A stretch of 5,401 nt of DNA from AC-69 sp036519575 (GTDB taxonomy: Bacteria > Actinomycetota > UBA4738 > HRBIN12). Below the pieces are notes generated by a model. It had not been told where the DNA came from, made no database searches, and saw only the letters and a program-made list of their open reading frames with translations. The DNA lies in NCBI GenBank assembly GCA_036519575.1, contig DATDKZ010000244.1, positions 1 through 5,401 on the forward strand, in the 5' to 3' direction. Shown piece by piece: positions 1 to 4,596 of this stretch. Positions within the stretch are counted from its first letter, which is position 1; each line of letters begins with the position of its first letter. Position numbers and translations under genes: made by a program.

Positions 1-1
1 C

Positions 2-883
2 CCGCAAGAGAAAGACGGATGGGTGACGTGCGGCGGAATCGCCTTCACCCTGCGAGACGAGCCCGACGTCGGCGACCTGTACAACTTCTGCTTCGAGGAA
101 CGGGGCCAACGGGCCCGGCACCCCAGGTGGTCGGTCGCCGCCGAGGGCAACCAGGTTCAGGCCTACTTCGACGAGGGTCTTTCCGTTCGGATGCAGGTCG
201 TTCGGAGGCAGGGAGAGTCGTTCGTCCGGCTGTCCGGGGAGATCGCCAACCGGAGGCCCAATCATCGCCTCCGGATCCACGCGCGACTGGTCGAGCCTGC
301 GTCGGGGTCCCTGGCCGGATCGCCGTTCCAACTGGTCGAGCGGAGGCTCGTCTCGGAGGGCGGCGAGCTGGAAGCTCCTTCGCCAACCTGGCCTGCCCGC
401 CACGTCGTCCTGGCCGGCGGGATCGTCGCGTTCCACGAGGGGGTCTTCGAGTACGAGGTCACGGGGGGTGAGCTGGCGATCACGCTGCTGCGATGCGTGG
501 GGACGATCAGCAAGCAGCACCTGGCCACGCGCCCGTTCGCCGCCGGGCCCGACGTGGCAACCCCCGACGCCCAGATGCTCGGGACGACGAGGTTCGAGCT
601 CGCGCTTCACGCCGGCGCGACGAGCTTCGGGCTCATGGAGGACTGGGAGCGATTCGCCCTTCCCATCCGCGAGGTGCCGACGGCGGGTAGGGGCGCGCTT
701 CCCTCGAGCGGCTCGCTCCTCGCCGTCGAGGGCGACGCAGTGCTGTCGAATATCCGTCGGAAGGATGGGGTCCTCCAGGTCCGCCTGTGGAACCCGTCCC
801 CCAAGCGCCCGGCGAACGTGCGGGTGGCCGGGGAGCCGGCGGCGATCGGACCGGCGAAGATCGCGACCATCGAAGCTAGGTAG
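2..883 (+). CDS. GH38 alpha-mannosidase-like glycosidase, C-terminal part (5' end cut by window)
   Basis: This is the last ~293 residues of a glycoside hydrolase family 38 enzyme. The family uses a retaining, metal-dependent mechanism on alpha-mannosides or mannosylglycerate. The frame is open from base 2, and residues before the GTG at 23 (ending DGW-V-TCGG) fit the family, so GTG 23 is not the start. Diagnostic blocks of the GH38 C-terminal beta-sandwich are DEPDVGDLYNF near visible residue 25, an N-[x]3-N-HRLRI-type block near 90, and ELAITLLRCVG followed by tRPFAAGPDVATPDAQ near 165-195. The tail ends in a domain of the form LLAVEGDAVLSNI...VRLWNPS. The catalytic domain, with its Asp nucleophile and zinc ligands, lies upstream of the window, so activity and exact substrate cannot be judged. 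No signal peptide can be assessed. The TAG at 881 lies 10 bases before the next ATG, allowing co-transcription with the oxidase. The family call is firm; the substrate is unknown. Confidence 0.88.
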   Translation, partial: PQEKDGWVTCGGIAFTLRDEPDVGDLYNFCFEERGQRARHPRWSVAAEGNQVQAYFDEGLSVRMQVVRRQGESFVRLSGEIANRRPNHRLRIHARLVEPASGSLAGSPFQLVERRLVSEGGELEAPSPTWPARHVVLAGGIVAFHEGVFEYEVTGGELAITLLRCVGTISKQHLATRPFAAGPDVATPDAQMLGTTRFELALHAGATSFGLMEDWERFALPIREVPTAGRGALPSSGSLLAVEGDAVLSNIRRKDGVLQVRLWNPSPKRPANVRVAGEPAAIGPAKIATIEAR

Positions 884-886
884 GCT
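881..886 (+). promoter_or_regulatory. Possible leaderless -10 box (TAGGCT) for the oxidase gene
   Basis: TAGGCT fits the actinobacterial TANNNT -10 consensus and ends 7 bases before the ATG at 894, which would place transcription initiation at or beside the start codon. It coincides with the stop codon of the upstream gene, and the overlapping TAGGTAGG could instead act as a weak ribosome binding site. No good -35 is seen 16-18 bases upstream. Confidence comes mainly from the same pattern before two other genes in the window. Confidence 0.35.
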
Positions 887-893
887 CGCCGCC

Positions 894-2015
894 ATGGAAC
901 AGGATCTCGATGCGATCATCGTGGGAGGCGGGGCCATGGGGACGGCCACCGCACGCTCCCTCACCGAGCGGGGGCGGCGCGTCCTGCTCCTGGAGCAGTT
1001 CGAGATCGGTCATGCGAAAGGCAGCTCGGGCGGTCCCACCCGCATCTTCCGGCTCTCCTACCACCACCCGGACTACGTGCGCATGGCCCGACGCGCCCTC
1101 GCGGAGTGGCGAGACCTGGAAGCCAGGGCCGGCGAGAGGCTCCTGGTCACGACTGGCGGACTCGACGTGGGAGCCGGCGGCAGGGAGACGGCGAGCGCGC
1201 TCGAGGCCGCGGGTGAACACCTCGAGTATCTGAAGCCGAAGGCGGTGCTGGAGCGATGGCCGGCTCTCCGGCTCGAGCCGGACGCTGAGATCTTCCTTCA
1301 GGGGGACGGGGGCGTGTGCATGGCGGAGCGCACAGTGAGGGCCCAGTGTCGCCTGGCGGCCGAGGGCGGGGCCACGATCCTTCAGCACACCAAGGTCGAA
1401 CGGGTCACCACGCCCGGTGACGGGGTCGAGGTGAACACGGAGGGCTCGACGTATCGGGCGCCGGTCGCGGTCGTCACGGCCGGGCCGTGGGCGGGGGGTC
1501 TCCTGGCGGACGCCGGTCTCCCCATCCCCCTGGTCCCGAGCTTCGAGCAGGTGACCTACTTCGCGTTGGACGAGCCGTCGCCCTTGCCGACGATCATCGA
1601 TTGGACCGTGGACCCGGTCCAGACCCCGTACGTCGTCCCCAACCCGGAAGAGCCCGGCCACTTCAAAGTGTCCGTGCACAAGTCGGGGCCGGCCGCGGAC
1701 CCAGACGAACGCTCCTTCGACCCGGATCCGGATCGGGTGGCGAGGGTCACCGACTTCGCGGGAGCGCGCTTCGCGCCGCACCGACCGACCGGGGCGACCG
1801 ACACGTGCCTGTACACCAATACCCCGGATGAGGACTTCGTGTTGGACCGGCGAGGACCGATCGTCATCGGCTCGCCGTGCAGCGGCCACGGCTTCAAGTT
1901 CACCCCGCTCATCGGGCGGATCCTGGCCGACCTCGCGACGGGCGACCTCCCGCCGATCCCGCTCGAGCGATTCGCCTCGACCAGACCGACGATCGCCGGT
2001 AGCGCTACTCGGTAG
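894..2015 (+). CDS. FAD-dependent amine oxidase, monomeric sarcosine oxidase / N-methyltryptophan oxidase family
   Basis: A 373-residue cytoplasmic flavoenzyme of the DAO/MSOX family (usual length about 370-390). It is predicted to oxidise an N-methyl or cyclic secondary amino acid to the imine, giving H2O2. The Rossmann dinucleotide site is VGGGAMG (10-16), with Glu34 at the end of the second strand to bind ribose. TRIFR (49-53) supplies Arg50 and Arg53. The AGPWA block is at 196-200. Lys258 and His262 (FKVSVH) match the MSOX oxygen-activating Lys and active-site His. Cys305 in TCLYTNTPDEDF matches the covalent 8-alpha-S-cysteinyl FAD site. Lys335 in SGHGFKF matches the substrate-carboxylate Lys. 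The two His before the TRxxR motif in MSOX are Ser/Gly here, so the substrate may differ. The same frame is open back to 468, but that part overlaps the GH38 gene and the flavin motif begins right after ATG 894, which fixes the start. It lies 10 bases after the GH38 gene. The family is sure; the substrate is not. Confidence 0.93.
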   Translation: MEQDLDAIIVGGGAMGTATARSLTERGRRVLLLEQFEIGHAKGSSGGPTRIFRLSYHHPDYVRMARRALAEWRDLEARAGERLLVTTGGLDVGAGGRETASALEAAGEHLEYLKPKAVLERWPALRLEPDAEIFLQGDGGVCMAERTVRAQCRLAAEGGATILQHTKVERVTTPGDGVEVNTEGSTYRAPVAVVTAGPWAGGLLADAGLPIPLVPSFEQVTYFALDEPSPLPTIIDWTVDPVQTPYVVPNPEEPGHFKVSVHKSGPAADPDERSFDPDPDRVARVTDFAGARFAPHRPTGATDTCLYTNTPDEDFVLDRRGPIVIGSPCSGHGFKFTPLIGRILADLATGDLPPIPLERFASTRPTIAGSATR

Positions 2016-2017
2016 CG
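1999..2017. repeat. Overlapping dyads at the convergent stop codons
   Basis: Two competing inverted repeats share this site. GTAGCGCTAC (1999-2008) is a perfect 10-bp palindrome. CGCTAC-TCG-GTAGCG (2003-2017) is a 6-bp stem with a 3-base loop, and its two arms carry the TAG stops of the oxidase (+, 2013-2015) and the HdeD-like gene (-, 2005-2007). GGTAGCG also occurs twice as a direct repeat (1998-2004 and 2011-2017). There is no T-tract on either side, so a standard intrinsic terminator is not shown; a weak bidirectional one is possible. Confidence 0.5.
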
Positions 2018-2577
2018 ACCTTGTGCAACCTTCGGATCTGGAACGCCATCGCGATCTCGCCGATGCCTCGGAACAGAGCAGCGAATCCCACCCAGATCAG
2101 GATCAGGCTAGCCCTGGCCGGGAAGAACTGCTGCGATGCCCAGAACCCCAGCAAGAGCTCAAGGATGCCGGTCACCAGGCCGAGCCACCAGAACTCATTG
2201 ACGTCCTTGGTCATCGCCGAGACGATGATGTCCAGGCTGCCCTTCAGTACCAGTAGGAAGCCAAGAAGCGACGCGAGTGCCCAGAACGCGTTGTACGGCT
2301 TGAAGAACGCCGTGAAGCCGCCGATCACGAACAGGATGGCGAGCGCAAAGTGAGCCCATTTCCAGCCGGGACGCACCAAGGCGATCATCGCCTCGTTCAT
2401 TCCCGCGATGAGGAACACGACCCCCAACAGCGCCCCGACCGTGGCGATCGACGTGGTGTCGAATCGCAGCACGATCAACGCGATGATCAGCCAGGCGATG
2501 CCCGTGATGAGGAACAACCACCAGATCCCGGTGATTGCCCCGAACATCGAAGTCTCTTGCGCCCGTCGAGTTGCCAT
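2005..2577 (-). CDS. HdeD family (DUF308) integral membrane protein
   Basis: A 190-residue, very hydrophobic protein with six predicted membrane helices at about 18-37, 44-65, 75-92, 98-118, 129-148 and 155-178, matching the six-helix HdeD/DUF308 fold in length and pattern. Its short basic N-terminus (ATRRAQ) and basic C-terminus (IRRLHK) are both consistent with a cytoplasmic location. The C-terminal block with GILELLLGFWAS and the last helix ending in GIGEIAMAFQIRRL are typical of the family. In E. coli, HdeD is linked to acid resistance at high cell density; the molecular function of most homologues is unknown, and no acid role is shown here. The ATG at 2577 is chosen because a strong purine-rich ribosome site (GGGGGAGGGGGAA) lies about 6 bases upstream; Met11 is a poorer alternative. 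The gene is convergent with the oxidase (11-bp overlap) and divergent from the VIT transporter. Confidence 0.85.
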   Translation of the reverse strand: MATRRAQETSMFGAITGIWWLFLITGIAWLIIALIVLRFDTTSIATVGALLGVVFLIAGMNEAMIALVRPGWKWAHFALAILFVIGGFTAFFKPYNAFWALASLLGFLLVLKGSLDIIVSAMTKDVNEFWWLGLVTGILELLLGFWASQQFFPARASLILIWVGFAALFRGIGEIAMAFQIRRLHKVATE

Positions 2578-2584
2578 GCAGCTT

Positions 2585-2595
2585 CCCCCTCCCCC
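2585..2595 (-). promoter_or_regulatory. Strong Shine-Dalgarno for the HdeD-like gene
   Basis: On the minus strand the bases GGGGGAGGGGG lead into AAGCTGC and then the ATG at 2577. This is the clearest purine-rich ribosome binding site before an ATG in the window, and it decides the start in favour of residue 1 over Met11. It contrasts with the three plus-strand genes, which lack such a site. Confidence 0.6.
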
Positions 2596-2716
2596 AGGAC
2601 CTTCTCGAGAGGAACCCTACCGGAAGCCCAGGAGAGAATCACGCTCAAGACCCACCCTGTCGGTGTCAGAGGGTCTGAGGCGCGAGGGCCGAAACGTGCG
2701 AGATGGTCACACGTCG

Positions 2717-2722
2717 TAGCCT
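2717..2722 (+). promoter_or_regulatory. Candidate leaderless -10 box (TAGCCT) for the VIT gene
   Basis: TAGCCT fits TANNNT and ends 6 bases before GTG 2729, so a transcript would begin at the start codon. The hexamer and its 6-base spacing are identical to those before the acetyltransferase gene at 4068. Its first three bases also form the in-frame TAG that closes the reading frame upstream. No convincing -35 is found. Confidence 0.45.
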
Positions 2723-2728
2723 TCGACC

Positions 2729-3547
2729 GTGGGATCCAGCCTGTCGCCGGAGGACCTAAAGACCAAGGGCCATGTCTCGATGCTGGCCTCAATCGTCCGC
2801 CGCATACGGGGGCGGCAATGGAAGATCGTTCCCCACCCTGGGCCCATCGCCACGGAGCAGCGCGTGGGAGGCAAGTCCGGCGCACTGCGGGCGGCCATCT
2901 TCGGGGCGAACGATGGGCTCGTGTCGAGCGTGTCACTGATCATGGGCGTGGCCGGCGCGGGCGTGTCCAACAACGTGATCGTCCTGGCGGGCGTGGCCGG
3001 TCTTCTCGCGGGCGCGTTCTCCATGGCCGCCGGCGAGTACGTCTCGATGCGGGTGCAGCGCGAGGTGTTCGAACGGTTGATCCACCTCGAGGCTCACGAG
3101 ATCGGCTCTGACACCGAGGCGGAACGCCAGGAGCTGGCGCTCCTGTACGAGCGTAAGGGCATCTCCAAAGATCTGGCCGCTCGGCTGGCCGAGGAGCTGA
3201 TGCGGGATCCGCAGGTGGCCCTCGACACCCACGCCCGGGAGGAGCTCGGCCTCGATCCGGATGAGGGTCTCGGGTCGCCGTGGGCCGCTGCGGGCTCGTC
3301 GTTCGCGACGTTCTCCAGCGGCGCCGCGATCCCCCTGGTGCCCTTCCTCTTCGGAAGCGGCAGCGCCGCTGTCGCCACCTCCGCTGCGCTCGCCCTGGTC
3401 GCTCTGTTCGCGATCGGCGCCGGGATGTCCTTCCTCACGGGCCGACCGTTCTACCTGGCCGGTCTCCGCATGATGCTGATCGGAGGTGGGGCAGCGCTCG
3501 TCACCTTCGGCGTGGGGAAGCTGTTGAATGTGACGATCGGCGTCTAG
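2729..3547 (+). CDS. VIT1/CCC1 family Fe2+/Mn2+ transporter
   Basis: A 272-residue membrane protein of the vacuolar iron transporter family (DUF125), which moves Fe2+ or Mn2+ out of the cytoplasm, probably by H+ antiport. Five helices are predicted at about 57-77, 82-106, 186-207, 213-236 and 244-266. GANDGLVSS (59-67) holds the conserved metal-path Asp62 at the mouth of helix 1. SMAAGEYVSM (98-107) supplies Met99 and Glu103 in helix 2. The loop between helices 2 and 3 (108-180) is rich in Glu/Asp and corresponds to the cytoplasmic metal-binding domain. An N-terminal stretch of ~50 residues, basic in part (RRIRGRQWK), precedes the conserved core. GTG 2729 is the first possible start after an in-frame TAG and has a leaderless promoter box. 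ATG 2780 (after AAGGG) or GTG 2864 (after GGAG) would give shorter proteins that still hold the whole core. It is convergent with the MarR gene, 12 bases apart. The family is firm; metal and start are less so. Confidence 0.88.
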   Translation: MGSSLSPEDLKTKGHVSMLASIVRRIRGRQWKIVPHPGPIATEQRVGGKSGALRAAIFGANDGLVSSVSLIMGVAGAGVSNNVIVLAGVAGLLAGAFSMAAGEYVSMRVQREVFERLIHLEAHEIGSDTEAERQELALLYERKGISKDLAARLAEELMRDPQVALDTHAREELGLDPDEGLGSPWAAAGSSFATFSSGAAIPLVPFLFGSGSAAVATSAALALVALFAIGAGMSFLTGRPFYLAGLRMMLIGGGAALVTFGVGKLLNVTIGV

Positions 3548-3559
3548 GGCTCGCGCGGC

Positions 3560-4006
3560 TCACTCCTCGGTCACCTCGCCGCCCATCCCCACGAGCTGCT
3601 CGAGCGAGCTTCGGAGGGCCTCGTACCGGCGGTCGCCGAGCTCCCGACGGGCCCGAGCCTCCAGCGCGGCCACCGCCCGGCGGGCCTCCGCCACGTACCG
3701 CCGGCCCCGCGCCGTCAGACGGACGACCTTGGCCCTCGCGTCCTCCACGTCCGGCACGCGCCGGACATAGCCCCGATTCTCCAGGTCGTCGACGATGAGC
3801 ATCATGCCCTGCTTCGTGATCCGGGCCCGCCGGGCGAGCTCAGTGAGGCGAGTTCCCGACCGCCTGTCGATGTTCATGAACAACGCGGCGTGCGCGGGCC
3901 GCGCGTCCGGATACCCTCGCTCCTCCAGGCTGGACAGCAGCTCCGTCGCCAGGGCCCGGTGGCCCTCGAGGAGGAGTCGCACGGTGTCGGGCTGGGGTTC
4001 CGCCAC
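3560..4006 (-). CDS. MarR family winged-helix transcriptional regulator
   Basis: A 148-residue protein, the usual length for MarR (about 140-160). These dimeric repressors bind short palindromes and often respond to small aromatic or oxidising ligands. A helical N-terminal dimerisation part is followed by the winged helix: TRLTELARRARITKQGMMLI (52-71) is helix-turn-helix with recognition helix, then VDDLENRGYVRR, and the wing ends in an Asp/Arg-rich hairpin and VVRLTARG (94-101), the family signature. A long C-terminal helix follows. No Cys is present, so a redox-cysteine sensor of the OhrR type is unlikely. GTG 4006 is chosen because GGGGAGG sits 8 bases before it; an in-frame TTG at 4042 would add 12 residues but lacks a good ribosome site and lies inside the palindrome. 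It is divergent from the acetyltransferase, its likely target along with itself. Confidence 0.88.
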   Translation of the reverse strand: MAEPQPDTVRLLLEGHRALATELLSSLEERGYPDARPAHAALFMNIDRRSGTRLTELARRARITKQGMMLIVDDLENRGYVRRVPDVEDARAKVVRLTARGRRYVAEARRAVAALEARARRELGDRRYEALRSSLEQLVGMGGEVTEE

Positions 4007-4037
4007 ACCTCCATCCTCCCCGGTGGAACCCCAGGCC

Positions 4038-4052
4038 GTCAATCGGATTGAC
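4038..4052. promoter_or_regulatory. Perfect 15-bp palindrome, candidate MarR operator
   Basis: GTCAATC-G-GATTGAC has two perfect 7-bp arms around one central base. Size and symmetry match MarR-family operators, and the site is more A/T rich than its surroundings. It lies 32 bases before the MarR GTG and overlaps a TTGACC hexamer upstream of the acetyltransferase gene, so a bound dimer could repress both directions. That it is bound by the adjacent regulator is inferred from position alone. Confidence 0.65.
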
Positions 4053-4067
4053 CGTGAACCGGCGCGC

Positions 4068-4073
4068 TAGCCT
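4068..4073 (+). promoter_or_regulatory. Candidate leaderless -10 box (TAGCCT) for the acetyltransferase gene
   Basis: TAGCCT fits TANNNT and is followed by six pyrimidines and then ATG 4080, with no purine-rich ribosome site between. This is the arrangement expected if transcription starts on the A of the ATG. The same hexamer at the same spacing precedes the VIT gene. Confidence 0.5.
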
Positions 4074-4079
4074 CCTCTC

Positions 4080-4580
4080 ATGGCTATCGAGGTTCGCCGG
4101 GCCCTGCCCCAGGAATACGAGGAAGCGGGACGGGTCACGGCGCTGGCCTATCGGGAATTCGTTCGCCCCGAGGACGACGACTGGAACCGGTATCTGGACC
4201 GGATCGCCGACATCGGTGGCCGCGCCGGCCGAACCGTCGTGCTCGTCGCGGTCGAGGACGGGCGGATCCTGGGCTCGGCGACCCTGGAGCTGGAGGGTCG
4301 AACCGAGGAGGACGAGCCGCCGGTCCCGCCCGACGAGGCCCACCTCCGCATGCTGGGTGTGCACCCCGAGGCAAGGCGCCGGGGCGTCGCCCGGACGTTG
4401 ATGGACGCCTCCATCGACGAGGCTCGGCGCGCCGGCAAGCGCCGGCTGACCCTCAACACGACACAACGCATGCGAGCCGCTCGGGCCATGTACGAGGCGC
4501 TCGGTTTCGAACGGATGGAGGACCGCGTCTTTCCCGACGGTTTCGTCCTGCTCGGTTATCAGAAGCGGCTCGGCGCCTAG
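4080..4580 (+). CDS. GNAT family N-acetyltransferase
   Basis: A 166-residue single-domain acetyl-CoA-dependent N-acetyltransferase of normal GNAT length, likely cytoplasmic. The central strand VVLVAVEDGRILGSATLEL (53-71) is the typical beta2-beta3 pair. Motif A is LGVHPEARRRGVARTLM (92-108), with the Q/RxxGxG/A pyrophosphate loop as R99-R-R-G102-V-A104. Motif B has Tyr138 in AMYEALGF, the usual general-acid tyrosine position. The loop EGRTEEDEPPVPPDEAH (72-88) is acidic and longer than in many relatives, and may face a basic substrate. The substrate cannot be read from sequence: a small amine, an antibiotic or a protein N-terminus are all possible. ATG 4080 is the only sensible start and begins the fold at its first strand. 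It is divergent from the MarR gene, pointing to repressor-controlled expression, and convergent with the ABC gene, 16 bases apart. Confidence 0.9.
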   Translation: MAIEVRRALPQEYEEAGRVTALAYREFVRPEDDDWNRYLDRIADIGGRAGRTVVLVAVEDGRILGSATLELEGRTEEDEPPVPPDEAHLRMLGVHPEARRRGVARTLMDASIDEARRAGKRRLTLNTTQRMRAARAMYEALGFERMEDRVFPDGFVLLGYQKRLGA

Positions 4581-4583
4581 GCG
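4574..4583. repeat. 10-bp perfect palindrome over the acetyltransferase stop
   Basis: CGCCTAGGCG is a perfect palindrome that contains the TAG stop. It has no loop of its own and no T-tract, so it is not a normal terminator, and chance is a reasonable explanation in G+C-rich DNA. It is the only structure in the 16-bp convergent gap and its edge. Confidence 0.3.
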
Positions 4584-4596
4584 TGTGCTCGCACGA

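Larger units (their letters stand above)
2578..2728. other. Divergent promoter region between the HdeD-like and VIT genes
   Basis: These 151 non-coding bases must hold promoters for both neighbours. On the minus strand, TAGGGT (plus positions 2614-2619) is a possible -10 for the HdeD-like gene that would give a leader of about 30 bases containing the ribosome site; no clear -35 is present. Short dyads are TCTCGAGA (2603-2610), TCAGA-GGG-TCTGA (2666-2678) and ACGTG...CACGT with an 11-base spacer (2694-2714). None matches a Fur, DtxR or MntR box that I recognise. No small ORF with support is seen. Confidence 0.45.
4007..4079. other. Divergent promoter region between the MarR and acetyltransferase genes
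   Basis: The 73 bases hold the GGGGAGG ribosome site of the MarR gene (minus strand, plus positions 4015-4021), the 15-bp palindrome at 4038-4052, a TTGACC that could be a -35 on the plus strand (4048-4053), and the TAGCCT box at 4068. The spacer between TTGACC and TAGCCT is only 14 bases, shorter than the normal 16-18, so the pair may not work together. Confidence 0.5.

Noticed and set aside
468..893. Upstream extension of the oxidase reading frame back to 468
   Set aside because: It overlaps the GH38 gene, has an Arg/Ser-rich shadow composition, and the FAD-binding motif begins just after ATG 894.
876..1889. Long minus-strand open frame of about 337 codons opposite the oxidase
   Set aside because: It mirrors the oxidase gene, is rich in Arg, Gly and His with no domain, and reflects the low stop-codon frequency in G+C-rich DNA.
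2666..2678. TCAGA-GGG-TCTGA as an intrinsic terminator
   Set aside because: It lies between divergent genes, has a 5-bp stem and no T-tract; at most it is a weak operator candidate.
2350..3111. Plus-strand open frame spanning the HdeD-like gene, the intergenic region and the VIT gene
   Set aside because: It has low-complexity composition, no recognisable motif, and runs across two well-supported genes in other frames.
4007..4042. TTG at 4042 as the MarR start, adding 12 residues
   Set aside because: GTG 4006 has a GGGGAGG site at proper spacing, while the TTG lacks one and lies within the palindrome; the extra residues show no family match.
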